From Corynebacterium oculi (GTDB taxonomy: Bacteria > Actinomycetota > Actinomycetes > Mycobacteriales > Mycobacteriaceae), in contig NZ_LKST01000001.1 of assembly GCF_001412105.1 (NCBI RefSeq), forward strand, positions 372,001-436,000: 64,000 bases of DNA. Direction: 5' to 3'. The notes beneath the pieces are model-generated. The model was given only the letters and a program-made list of their open reading frames with translations, made no database searches and was not told the origin of the DNA. Made by a program: the position numbers and the translations under genes. This document shows, piece by piece, positions 37,749 through 47,295 of the stretch (within the stretch, counting starts at the first letter, position 1; each line of letters starts with the position of its first letter).

Positions 37749-38570
37749 ATGGGACTTTCCGCGGTTGTTGATCCCATTCCCGCCCTGGCCCGCCACCACC
37801 TCGCCCTGCGCGAGGCGCGGCTGCCCTTCCAGGAGATCAAGGCGCGCTCGCGCGCCGTCGCCCCCGCGCGCGATGCCGTGGCGGCCCTGCTGCGCAGCGG
37901 CTGCGGGGTGATCCCCGAATTACGGGGCCTGACCTCCTCGGACGCGCGAGAAAGCGGAGTCCAGGAGGCGGCGCGCGGATACGAGGAGGAAGGCGCGCAC
38001 CTCATCGCCTGCCACGCGGAACCGCAGCGCTTTCTCGGGGCGCTGGCCACGATGGTGCAGGTGCGCCCCGCAGTGAGCGTGCCGGTGATGGCGCGGGGGC
38101 TGTTCTTTGACCCCTACCAGATCCACGAGGCCCGGGTATTCGGGGCCGATGTGATCCCCCTGCACGTAAAATACCTGGACGAGTACCGCCTGGTGGCCCT
38201 GGCGGATCGGGCGGAATCCCTGGGCATGGTGGCCCTGGCGGAGGTGCGCACCCCGGAGGAGGCCGGGCGCGCCCTGGACGCGGGCCTGCGGGTGCTGGGG
38301 ATCAACACCAGGGATCGGCACACAGGGGCGGCGGACTCAGAACTCTTTGCGGAAATAGCCGCCGGGCTGCCGGAATCCGCCCTGTGCGTGGGGCTCGCCG
38401 GGGTGGAGGACCCCAGCGATCTGCTGTCCTACGCCGCCAACGGCGCGGATGCCGTGGTGGTGGGGCGCGCGGTGCGCGGGAGCGCGGGAATCCGGGAGAG
38501 CCTCCGCGCGCTCACGGCGGCGGGGCAGCACCCGGCCTGCGCGGCGCGGAGGGTCAAACCCGCGCGGTGA
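37749..38570 (+). CDS. TrpC-like protein, probably non-catalytic
   Basis: 273 residues with the indole-3-glycerol-phosphate synthase barrel layout. ATG 37749 is preceded by GGAGGAGGGG. Conserved barrel features are FFDPYQIHEARVFGAD, LAEVRTPEEAGRAL and LGINTRDRHTG. However, the canonical EVKRxSPSKG strand is IPELRGLTSSDA here, so the catalytic Lys and the SPS phosphate loop are missing. The LRKDF catalytic Lys segment reads MARGLFF, and the ESGI segment near the C-terminus reads LAGV. Glu in LAEV and Asn in GINT remain. It is probably a paralogue with another role. No trpB or trpA follows. Confidence 0.8.
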   Translation: MGLSAVVDPIPALARHHLALREARLPFQEIKARSRAVAPARDAVAALLRSGCGVIPELRGLTSSDARESGVQEAARGYEEEGAHLIACHAEPQRFLGALATMVQVRPAVSVPVMARGLFFDPYQIHEARVFGADVIPLHVKYLDEYRLVALADRAESLGMVALAEVRTPEEAGRALDAGLRVLGINTRDRHTGAADSELFAEIAAGLPESALCVGLAGVEDPSDLLSYAANGADAVVVGRAVRGSAGIRESLRALTAAGQHPACAARRVKPAR

Positions 38571-38588
38571 GCGCGGCTGGGCTTTTTT
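38560..38588 (+). terminator. terminator at the end of the his/trpC-like operon
   Basis: A 6-bp G+C stem (38560-38565 with 38571-38576) encloses the trpC-like stop codon in its loop, followed by CTGGGC and a T6 run at 38583-38588. Confidence 0.55.
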
Positions 38589-38683
38589 CTTGTGCGTCCG
38601 TCCTTGTGTGCCTGTTCTTGTGTGCCCGGGTGCGCTTTCCCGCGCGGGCCCGGGTGGGGCAGCGCGACCCGTGGGCGATGAGG

Positions 38684-38689
38684 CACACT
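38684..38689 (+). promoter_or_regulatory. possible -10 element (CACACT) of lgt
   Basis: CACACT ends 7 nt before GTG 38697. It is a weaker match to TANNNT than the others. Confidence 0.3.
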
Positions 38690-38696
38690 GATAGGC

Positions 38697-39578
38697 GTGC
38701 GTGTTGATTACTTAGCCAATATTCCCTCCCCGCCGCAGGGCGTGTGGTACCTCGGCCCGGTGCCCATCCGCGCCTATGCGCTGTGCATCATCGCCGGAAT
38801 CGTGGTGGCGCTGTGGCTGACCACCCGGCGCTACGCGGCTCGCGGGGGCGATCCCAACCTGGTTCTGGACGTGGCCATCGTGGCCATTCCCGCCGGAATC
38901 ATCGGCGGGCGGATTTATCACGTGCTCACGGACTGGCCCAAGTACTTTGGGGAGGGGGCCAACCCGATCGACGCGCTGAAGATCACCAACGGCGGCCTGG
39001 GGATCTGGGGCGCGGTGGCCCTGGGTGGGCTGGCGGTGTGGTGGTACCTGCGGCGGAAGAAGGTGGCGCTGGGCCCCTTCGCGGACGCCGTGGCTCCCGG
39101 GGTGATCCTGGCGCAGGCCATTGGGCGCCTGGGCAACTGGTTTAATCAGGAGCTCTACGGCCGTCCCACGGAGGTGCCCTGGGCGCTGGATATTTATCAA
39201 CGAGTAGACGAGCAGGGCCGTCCCGCCCCGGTGACGGGAACCTCCACGGGGGAGGTGCTGACCTCGGTGCACCCCACATTCCTGTACGAGATGATGTGGA
39301 ACCTAGCGATCTTCGCGCTTTTGTTGTGGATCGACCGGCGCTTCACGCTGCGCGGCGGTCAGCTCTTTGCCCTCTACGTGGCGGGATACACGGTGGGGCG
39401 GTTCTGGATCGAGCTCATGCGCGACGATCCCGCCACCCTGGTGGGGGGCCTGCGGATCAACACCATCGTCTCCGCGGTGGTGTGCGCCGGGGCGGTGGCG
39501 GCGTTCTTTGCGCTGCGCAGGCGGGGGACTATCGACGCCGCCGAGGGCACCGCTGGCAGCGAGGCGAGCGAGCGCTGA
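38697..39578 (+). CDS. lgt: prolipoprotein diacylglyceryl transferase
   Basis: A 293-residue membrane enzyme that transfers diacylglycerol from phosphatidylglycerol to the lipobox Cys. Seven hydrophobic segments are visible. The Lgt signature [13 protein letters not shown] and the upstream NGGLGIWGA (HGGL-equivalent) are present; note Asn instead of His in the latter, which is also common in actinobacteria. Position between trpC-like and pyk matches C. glutamicum and mycobacteria. The C-terminal tail is short and acidic. Confidence 0.95.
   Translation: MRVDYLANIPSPPQGVWYLGPVPIRAYALCIIAGIVVALWLTTRRYAARGGDPNLVLDVAIVAIPAGIIGGRIYHVLTDWPKYFGEGANPIDALKITNGGLGIWGAVALGGLAVWWYLRRKKVALGPFADAVAPGVILAQAIGRLGNWFNQELYGRPTEVPWALDIYQRVDEQGRPAPVTGTSTGEVLTSVHPTFLYEMMWNLAIFALLLWIDRRFTLRGGQLFALYVAGYTVGRFWIELMRDDPATLVGGLRINTIVSAVVCAGAVAAFFALRRRGTIDAAEGTAGSEASER
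39530..39539 (-). repeat. GGCGTCGATA motif copy within lgt
   Basis: Reverse-complement copy within the codons for Thr-Ile-Asp-Ala; the preceding Thr codon is ACT rather than the commoner ACC. Confidence 0.5.
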
Positions 39579-39686
39579 GACGGGTACATTGGCATACGGA
39601 AGAGGCCCGGATAACCCCACAGGAGTGGGCGTATTCGGGCGCATATCCGTGGAGACCGGACGCGATTATCAGTAGGGTGGAATAAC

Positions 39687-41135
39687 GTGGATAGAAGAAC
39701 AAAGATTGTTTGTACTCTCGGCCCGGCCGTGGCGAGCGAGACCGCCATCTTGGATCTGGTCAACGACGGCATGAACGTCGCGCGCATGAACTTCTCGCAC
39801 GGCTCGCACGAGGATCACGCACAGAACTACGCCTGGGTGCGCCAGGCCGCCAACAAGACCGGCAAGGCCGTGGGCATCCTGGCCGACCTCCAGGGCCCCA
39901 AGATCCGCCTGGGCACGTTCACCGAGGGCGCTACCCGCTGGGAGACCGGCGAGATCATCCGCATTACCACCGAGGACGTGGAAGGCACGCACGACCGCGT
40001 GTCCACCACCTACAAGGGCCTGGCCAACGACGCCAAGGCGGGCGATCGCCTGCTGGTGGATGACGGCAAGGTGGGCCTGGTGTGCCTTGAGGTAGAGGGC
40101 AACGACGTGGTGTGCAAGGTCACCGAGGGCGGCCCCGTCTCCGACCACAAGGGCGTTTCCCTCCCCGGTATGGACGTCTCCGTGCCCGCGTTGTCCGAGA
40201 AGGACATCCGAGACCTGCGCTTCGCCCTGGAACTCGGCGTGGACATCATCGCGCTGTCCTTCGTGCGTTCTCCCGGCGACGTTGACCTGGTGCACGAGGT
40301 CATGGACGAGGTAGGCCGCCGGGTGCCCGTGGTGGCCAAGCTGGAGAAGCCGGAGGCCGTGGACGCCCTGGAATCCATCGTGCTGGCCTTCGACGGCATC
40401 ATGATCGCCCGCGGCGACCTCGGCGTGGAGGTGCCCCTGGAACAGGTGCCGCTCTTCCAGAAGCGCGCGATCCAGGTGGCCCGCGAGAACGCCAAGCCCG
40501 TGATCGTGGCCACCCAGATGCTGGACTCCATGATCCAGAACTCGCGCCCCACCCGCGCCGAGGCCTCCGACGTCGCCAATGCCGTGCTCGACGGCGCGGA
40601 CGCCGTGATGCTCTCCGGCGAGACCTCCGTGGGCGTGGACCCGCACAATGTGGTGCGCACCATGGCCCGCATCGTGCGCCAGGCCGAGGACGGCGGCGTG
40701 GTTCCCCCGCTCTCGCACATTCCGCGCACCAAGCGCGGCGTGATCTCCTACTCCGCCCGTGACATCGCCGAGCGCCTCGGCGCCAAGGCTCTGGTGGCGT
40801 TCACCACCTCCGGCGATACCGCCCGCCGTGTGGCCCGCCTGCACTCGCACCTGCCGCTTTTGGCATTCACTCCTAACGAGTCCGTGCGCTCGCAGCTGGC
40901 CCTGAGCTGGGGAACGCGGACGTTCCTGGTGGACGATGTGGACTCCACCGACCGCATGATGGAAGAGGTCAACGCGGAACTGCTGGAGATGAAGGAATAC
41001 TCCCGCGATGACATGGTGGTGGTGGTGGCCGGTACGCCTCCCGGAATCCAGGGCAACACCAACATGATCCACGTGCATCTGCTGGGCGATAGCTTCAGCA
41101 AGGCCGAGGCGCAGTCCGCGCGCGGGGACGAGTAG
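39687..41135 (+). CDS. pyk: pyruvate kinase
   Basis: 482 residues; converts phosphoenolpyruvate and ADP to pyruvate and ATP. GTG 39687 follows an AGGGTGG site. Signatures are RRTKIVCTLGPA at the N-terminus, MNFSHGSHEDH, VAKLEKPEAVDAL (catalytic Lys), ARGDLGVEVP, and ATQMLDSMIQNSRPTRAEASDVANAV. Full length and intact. A strong terminator lies 16 nt downstream. Confidence 0.97.
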   Translation: MDRRTKIVCTLGPAVASETAILDLVNDGMNVARMNFSHGSHEDHAQNYAWVRQAANKTGKAVGILADLQGPKIRLGTFTEGATRWETGEIIRITTEDVEGTHDRVSTTYKGLANDAKAGDRLLVDDGKVGLVCLEVEGNDVVCKVTEGGPVSDHKGVSLPGMDVSVPALSEKDIRDLRFALELGVDIIALSFVRSPGDVDLVHEVMDEVGRRVPVVAKLEKPEAVDALESIVLAFDGIMIARGDLGVEVPLEQVPLFQKRAIQVARENAKPVIVATQMLDSMIQNSRPTRAEASDVANAVLDGADAVMLSGETSVGVDPHNVVRTMARIVRQAEDGGVVPPLSHIPRTKRGVISYSARDIAERLGAKALVAFTTSGDTARRVARLHSHLPLLAFTPNESVRSQLALSWGTRTFLVDDVDSTDRMMEEVNAELLEMKEYSRDDMVVVVAGTPPGIQGNTNMIHVHLLGDSFSKAEAQSARGDE

Positions 41136-41151
41136 GGCATCCTTGCCGCTT

Positions 41152-41181
41152 AAGACTCCCACTGTAAGTGGGAGTCTTTTT
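41152..41181 (+). terminator. intrinsic terminator of pyk
   Basis: Perfect 12-bp arms (41152-41163 and 41167-41178) with a GTA loop, followed by T residues. Confidence 0.92.
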
Positions 41182-41198
41182 CATTAGGGTGGGGTGAC

Positions 41199-42119
41199 AT
41201 GGCGCAGCACTGGGATCTCATCATTATTGGCGGTTCGGCAGCGGGGGTAGCAGCAGCGCTCACTTCTGGGCGCTCCCTGCGCCGCACCCTCGTGGTGGAT
41301 GCGGGTGCCCCGCGCAATCGCTTTGCCGCCTACATGCACAACGTGGTGGGGTTTGATGGCAAGGAACCTGCGGAGTTTGTGGCGGCGGGCCGGGCCGAGG
41401 CCCAGGCCTATGGGGTGGAGTTTGTGAGCGGCGCCGTGACCCGGCTTGCCGAAGGCACGGTTGGAATGGACGTGACCTTTACTACCGATTCCGGTTCGGC
41501 CACTCACCGCGCACGTCGCGTGCTGCTGGCCACCGGTGCGGTGGACGTATTGCCGGAGATCCCCGGCCTGGAACGGCACTGGGGAAGCGGCGTTCTGCAC
41601 TGCCCCTACTGCCACGGCTACGAGGTAGCACATAAACGCCTAGGCGTGATCGCCACCTCGCCGATGAGCGAGCACCAGGCAAAACTGCTTACCCAATGGA
41701 CGAGCGACCTCACGCTTTTTGCGCAAGGCATGGAACTGGAGTCCGCCGAGAGGCTGCGCGCACACGGAGCGCGCCTGGTGGAGGCCTCGGTGATGGAGTT
41801 GGTGGGGGAACCGAGTGCGCTTGCAGCGGTGCGCACTGCGGCAGGTGAATACCCAGTAGATGCGGTATTCGTGGGAACCATACTGCGCCTTGAACTCGGC
41901 TTTGCCTCGGAGTTGAGCCTTGCCACCACGCAGACCCCGATGGGGGAGGCCTTAGAGGTAAATAACATGGGCCAAACTTCCCACCCGCTCGTGTACGCGG
42001 CCGGAAACGTGTGTAACCCCGGGGCGATCGTCCCCGTGGCCGCCGGGGCGGGTGCTCAGGCCGCTGCCGTTATCAACATGACGTTGGTGGAGGAGGATAT
42101 AGCGGGGCAGGGGGTTTAG
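41199..42119 (+). CDS. thioredoxin reductase-like flavoprotein
   Basis: 306 residues. The FAD-binding GGSAAGVAAA is at the N-terminus, an ATG-type linker (LLATGAVDVLPEIPG) follows, and the redox pair is CPYC in HCPYCHGYE. A final GNVCNPGAIVPVAAGAGAQAAA closes the FAD site. The NAD(P)H domain lacks a clean GxGxxA motif (LGVIATSPMS instead), so the reductant may differ from classic TrxB. It starts right after the pyk terminator and ends tail-to-tail with the M20 gene (4-bp overlap). Confidence 0.85.
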   Translation: MAQHWDLIIIGGSAAGVAAALTSGRSLRRTLVVDAGAPRNRFAAYMHNVVGFDGKEPAEFVAAGRAEAQAYGVEFVSGAVTRLAEGTVGMDVTFTTDSGSATHRARRVLLATGAVDVLPEIPGLERHWGSGVLHCPYCHGYEVAHKRLGVIATSPMSEHQAKLLTQWTSDLTLFAQGMELESAERLRAHGARLVEASVMELVGEPSALAAVRTAAGEYPVDAVFVGTILRLELGFASELSLATTQTPMGEALEVNNMGQTSHPLVYAAGNVCNPGAIVPVAAGAGAQAAAVINMTLVEEDIAGQGV

Positions 42120-43369
42120 ATTCCCAAATACGCCAACACCGCCGCCGCCCCCGCGCGGGTGGCGGCCGCCACGGTGGGCTCATAATCCGGGAGGAAGGTG
42201 GGCATGTGGTTCACGGGGACGTCCTGGCCCACGCTGTTATTGGCCACTGCCTTGTCCCATACCTCGGGCGGGGTGCAGCCCACTAGCCAGAAGAGGTAGG
42301 GCACGCCGAAGGCGCGGGGAATGTGGGAGAAGTCCTCGGAGACGGTGGAGCGGGCGGAGTCCACGGAATTGCGGCCAAACACATCGTCAAACACCGGGCG
42401 CACGCGGTCGAACACGGCCGGGGAGTTATCGGTGAGTTCCCCGTGGGAGAAGAACTCGAATTGTGGGGGCTGCGGGGAGCCGGAGGCCTCGCACTCGGCG
42501 GTGACCACGCGGCGAATGGCGCGCAGCACGTGGCGCTTGACGTCCTCGTTGTAGAACCGGCAATTGAGCACGATCTCGGCGGTATCGGGGATGATGTTGT
42601 TGGTGCTGCCGGAGCGCAGGGAACCCACGGTGACCACGGCGAACTCGTTGGGGTCCACCTCGCGGCCCACGATTCCTTGCAGGCGCACCACGATCATGGC
42701 GGCGAGGTAGGTGGGGTCGATGGCGCGGTGCGGCATGGAGCCGTGGGCGCTGCGCCCGGTGACGGTGATTTTGATGGAGTTGGTGGAGGCCAGCTGCGCG
42801 CCGGGCATGGTCTGTACCTCTCCGGCGCGGCCGGGCATGACGTGCTGGCCAAAGCACACGTCGGGTTTGGGAATGTGGCGGGCCAGCCCGTCGGCCACCA
42901 TCGCGTCCGCGCCGGTGCCGGTTTCCTCGGCGGGCTGGAAGAGGGCGATGAAGGTGCCTTTCCAGTGCTCGCGGGAGGCGTCGAGAAGCGCGCATACGCC
43001 CATGAGGGCGGTGGTGTGCATGTCGTGCCCACAGGCGTGCATGACGGGGGTGGTGGAGCCGTCGGGGCGGGCCTGGACGCGGGTAGAGGCGTAAGAAACG
43101 CCGGTGGCCTCCTTGACGGGGAGGGCGTCGAAGTCGGCGCGCATGAGCGCGGTGGGGCCCTCGCCGTTGCGGAAGATGGCGACGATGCCGAAGCCGCCGA
43201 TCTGGGTGATGACCTCACAGCGGAAGCGTTCCAGCATGGTTTCGATGCGCTGCGCGGTGGCGCGCTCCAGCCCGGAGAGCTCCGGGTGCTCGTGAAGATC
43301 CTCGTAGAAGGCGCGCTGGAAGGTGAGATCGACGGAATTGGTCTGCAACAACTGAGCAATGGTGCCCAT
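42116..43369 (-). CDS. M20-family amidohydrolase/peptidase
   Basis: A 417-residue metal-dependent amidohydrolase of the M20D group. Metal ligands are seen in MHACGHDMHT and QPAEETGTG, and the dimerisation domain includes GRSAHGSMPH. Members hydrolyse N-acyl amino acids or hippurate-like substrates; the substrate here is unknown. The ATG at 43369 is preceded by AGGAG at a somewhat long spacing. Confidence 0.9.
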   Translation of the reverse strand: MGTIAQLLQTNSVDLTFQRAFYEDLHEHPELSGLERATAQRIETMLERFRCEVITQIGGFGIVAIFRNGEGPTALMRADFDALPVKEATGVSYASTRVQARPDGSTTPVMHACGHDMHTTALMGVCALLDASREHWKGTFIALFQPAEETGTGADAMVADGLARHIPKPDVCFGQHVMPGRAGEVQTMPGAQLASTNSIKITVTGRSAHGSMPHRAIDPTYLAAMIVVRLQGIVGREVDPNEFAVVTVGSLRSGSTNNIIPDTAEIVLNCRFYNEDVKRHVLRAIRRVVTAECEASGSPQPPQFEFFSHGELTDNSPAVFDRVRPVFDDVFGRNSVDSARSTVSEDFSHIPRAFGVPYLFWLVGCTPPEVWDKAVANNSVGQDVPVNHMPTFLPDYEPTVAAATRAGAAAVLAYLGI

Positions 43370-43440
43370 CGGTGACGTTTCACTCCTATGAAAAAATGTG
43401 GGTTGCCACCATCATAGAACCATTCGCGGACATTTCTAGT

Positions 43441-43446
43441 TAGGCT
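43441..43446 (+). promoter_or_regulatory. -10 element (TAGGCT) of the 43453 gene
   Basis: TAGGCT ends 6 nt before ATG 43453. Confidence 0.45.
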
Positions 43447-43452
43447 TGCCTC

Positions 43453-43851
43453 ATGCCTCAGATTCAGTTTGATGTGTTGATCCCCAGCGATCAGGCCGAA
43501 CAACTGCGTTCCGCCTTCTCCACGGCCAGCGAGCGGCTGCGTTCCACCGGCAAGGCTCGCCACGCCGCGCTTTCCTTTGACCCGAGCCCGCAGGTGGCCG
43601 CGGGGGTGGAGGATCAACTCCGGGAGATTTTCCGCGCCGAGCATGAGGGCCGTGACCTCGACGGCGCGAGCGTGCGCCGCTATACCCTCGACGTGGACGG
43701 GGTGAATGGTTCTATTAACGAGCTGACCATGAGCCTGTCGAGGATGCTCACCCCGCAGGCGAACCTCCCGCAGGACCCGGTGCTGCTGGCCAACGAGGCC
43801 GCCCACGAGCAGCCCGCGCACTACCCCTGGACGGTGGAGGTGCGCAGGTAG
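43453..43851 (+). CDS. conserved hypothetical protein
   Basis: 132 residues, soluble, alpha/beta composition, no recognised domain. It likely has a leaderless start. Its 3' end overlaps the convergent glycerate kinase by 31 bp. Confidence 0.65.
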   Translation: MPQIQFDVLIPSDQAEQLRSAFSTASERLRSTGKARHAALSFDPSPQVAAGVEDQLREIFRAEHEGRDLDGASVRRYTLDVDGVNGSINELTMSLSRMLTPQANLPQDPVLLANEAAHEQPAHYPWTVEVRR

Positions 43852-44948
43852 CGCTGGGCTATGCGACGCCCGGCGTCGATAAGCTGGGCGCGATCGTCTG
43901 GGTTGTCCTCAAGGAGAGTCACCGACGCCCCGGACGGCACCTCCCCGGCCACGGAACCGGTGGCCACCGCCACGGGGGTGTGGTGGGGGCGGGCGAGGTC
44001 GAGCACGGTGCCCACCACCTTGCCCTGGGTGGATTGGTGATCCAGGCGGCCCTCGCCGGTGATAACCAGGTCTGCCTGCGCGATGAGTTCCGGTAGGCCC
44101 AGGGAGGCGGCCACCACGGGGGCGCCGGGGAGAAGCCGGATGTGGGAGTCATCGCCGTGTAGGGTGCGCGAGAGCCAGGTCAGCCCGATGCCCACGCCGC
44201 CGGCGGCCCCCATGCCGGGGGTAGCGGGATCGACGCTGAGGAGCGAGCAGAGGTGGCCCAGGCCGCGATCGAGGATCTCCACGTCCTCCGGCTCGGCCCC
44301 CTTTTGCGGGCCAAATACGGCCGCCGCGCCCTGCGGGCCGGTGGCGGGGGAGGAGACATCGCACAGCAGCACCCACTCGCAGGCGGCGGCGGGAATGTTG
44401 AGTTGGGCGGTGTCGATGCTGCGGATCGCGGAGAGATAACCGCCGCCCTTGGGCACCGCGTAGCCGCGCGGGTCAAGCGGGGTGGCGCCGAGGGCCACGA
44501 GGATTCCCGTGCCACCGTCGATGGTGGCGGTGCCGCCCAGCGCCAGGGTGATGGTGCGTGCCCCGCGCGTCTGCGCGTCCGCGATGAGCACCCCGGTGCC
44601 GTAGGTATCGCCGGTCAGCGGCACCGGGCGGTCGATCACCGCGGGGAGTCCGGAGGCGGCGGCCACGTCGATGTAGGCGGTGGCGGAGGTCTCGTCGTAG
44701 CGGTAGCTGGCCTCGGTGAGGCGGCCGGAGGCGTCGGTGGTGGGCAGGGTGATGGTGCGCCCGCCAAACGTGGCGGAGGTGCCCTCCCCGCCGTCGGCCA
44801 TCGGGGCCAGGGTGATCTCGGCGTGGGGAAGCACCTCGCGTACGCCCTCCCCGAGGTAGGCGGCGGCCTCGGGGGCGGTGGCGCGGCCCTTGAAGGAATC
44901 GGGGGCGATGACGATGGAGAGGGTGCGGGGGCTCGTATTTTCGGTCAC
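43821..44948 (-). CDS. glxK: glycerate kinase
   Basis: About 375 residues of the GlxK/GarK family, which phosphorylates glycerate to phosphoglycerate. Typical motifs are IAPDSFKGRATAPEAA at the N-terminus, PMADGGEGTS, GGTATIDGGTGILVALG and TGEGRLDHQSTQGK. GTG 44948 is chosen because TATCAT lies 7 nt before it. A longer in-frame extension reaching 45074 has no family similarity. It is divergent from gdhA. Confidence 0.92.
   Translation of the reverse strand: MTENTSPRTLSIVIAPDSFKGRATAPEAAAYLGEGVREVLPHAEITLAPMADGGEGTSATFGGRTITLPTTDASGRLTEASYRYDETSATAYIDVAAASGLPAVIDRPVPLTGDTYGTGVLIADAQTRGARTITLALGGTATIDGGTGILVALGATPLDPRGYAVPKGGGYLSAIRSIDTAQLNIPAAACEWVLLCDVSSPATGPQGAAAVFGPQKGAEPEDVEILDRGLGHLCSLLSVDPATPGMGAAGGVGIGLTWLSRTLHGDDSHIRLLPGAPVVAASLGLPELIAQADLVITGEGRLDHQSTQGKVVGTVLDLARPHHTPVAVATGSVAGEVPSGASVTLLEDNPDDRAQLIDAGRRIAQRYLRTSTVQG
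43872..43881 (+). repeat. GGCGTCGATA motif copy at the glxK 3' end
   Basis: GGCGTCGATAAGC here is preceded by CGACGCCC, so the copy also forms a 7-bp inverted repeat (CGACGCC-C-GGCGTCG, 43864-43878). On the glxK strand it reads through Leu-Ile-Asp-Ala with the rare Leu codon CTT. Confidence 0.5.
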
Positions 44949-44955
44949 CCGACCA

Positions 44956-44961
44956 ATGATA
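44956..44961 (-). promoter_or_regulatory. -10 element (TATCAT) of glxK
   Basis: TATCAT on the minus strand, 7 nt from GTG 44948. Confidence 0.45.
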
Positions 44962-45037
44962 CTTACCCGCTCTGAGCATGGGAAACGCCGGGGCGTGAAC
45001 AAAAAGGTGTTCCGTTTGGGCAATACCTGTGCTTTAA

Positions 45038-46465
<1,428 letters not shown>

Positions 46466-46503
46466 GTTCTCAGCTTTCCGACGCCGGGTTGCTCCCGGTA
46501 GGA

Positions 46504-46535
46504 GGGTCCGCGCCGCGTGCGCGGGCCCTTTTCTT
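46504..46535 (+). terminator. intrinsic terminator of gdhA
   Basis: A 10-bp stem with one G-T pair (46504-46513 and 46519-46528), loop CGCGT, then TTTTCTT. Confidence 0.85.
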
Positions 46536-46624
46536 GTTGCCGGTGAGCGTGGATTCTGGGGGTGAGTACCTTAGCGGGGTGAAAATTTTATGAGAAAACT
46601 TGCGCGAAGCGCCGGGGAGGGTGT

Positions 46625-46630
46625 TAGTAT
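46625..46630 (+). promoter_or_regulatory. extended -10 element of the DUF6230/DUF6114 operon
   Basis: TAGTAT preceded by TGT fits an extended -10 (TGTTAGTAT). It is about 95 nt before GTG 46726, giving a long leader that ends in a GGAGGAGGAG ribosome-binding site. Confidence 0.45.
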
Positions 46631-46725
46631 CCCTTTTCATAGTTGAAGGAAACAATAAAGTGTCTGCCCTCACTCCTCCTGTATGGTGAGGTTGCTGCCA
46701 CTTTTAAGTTTGGAGGAGGAGAGCC

Positions 46726-47295
46726 GTGGGGCACATTAGGAAGATTCGATTCGCAGCCATCATGGCTGGCAGCGCGCTGGTGACGGCGGGCATGGGCGTG
46801 GCGATGGCGCAGGGCGGACTCTCCGCCAACCTGGCGCTGTCCAACACCATCTTTTCCATGCAGGTGGGCAGCCTGGAGGCCCAGGGCATGAACCTCTTTG
46901 TGGACAACGAGCAGATGCGCGACGGCAATACGGGCGTGACGCGCCTGCGTCTCGACGAGGCCACCATCAGCGACATGTGCATGTCCATGCCCATCAACGT
47001 CCCCGGTCTGGGTGAGCGCAAGTTCCAGATGATCGCCAGCGGCCCGAACACCACCGCCTCAAACCTGGTGATCGGCGCAAAGAACCTCGACGGTTCCCTC
47101 ACCATGATTAAGCCGCAGATCGGCGTGGACGCCCAGCAGCTCTCCGATAAGGCGGAGCCGGGCGCAAGTGCCATCGTGGCTCAGGGCCTGGTGGCCAACG
47201 ACCAAAAGATCAGGGCCGCCTCCGTGGCGGCGGACAAGCTCACCGCTGCGGGTGCCAAGATCACCATCGAAGAGGTGGACAAGAGTGTCTGCTAA
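46726..47295 (+). CDS. DUF6230-family secreted protein
   Basis: 189 residues. GTG 46726 follows a very strong GGAGGAGGAG. The N-terminus (IRKIRFAAIMAGSALVTAG..VAMAQGGLSANLALS) is a signal or anchor helix in the style of DUF6230 proteins. The rest is beta-rich with two Cys (DMCMSMP and the terminal SVC). The family is widespread in actinobacteria next to DUF6114; function unknown. Its 3' end overlaps the next gene by 11 bp, so the two are coupled. Confidence 0.8.
   Translation: MGHIRKIRFAAIMAGSALVTAGMGVAMAQGGLSANLALSNTIFSMQVGSLEAQGMNLFVDNEQMRDGNTGVTRLRLDEATISDMCMSMPINVPGLGERKFQMIASGPNTTASNLVIGAKNLDGSLTMIKPQIGVDAQQLSDKAEPGASAIVAQGLVANDQKIRAASVAADKLTAAGAKITIEEVDKSVC

Noticed and set aside
39669..41162. 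497-codon minus-strand frame opposite pyk
   Set aside because: Antisense shadow of pyruvate kinase, which has all family signatures.
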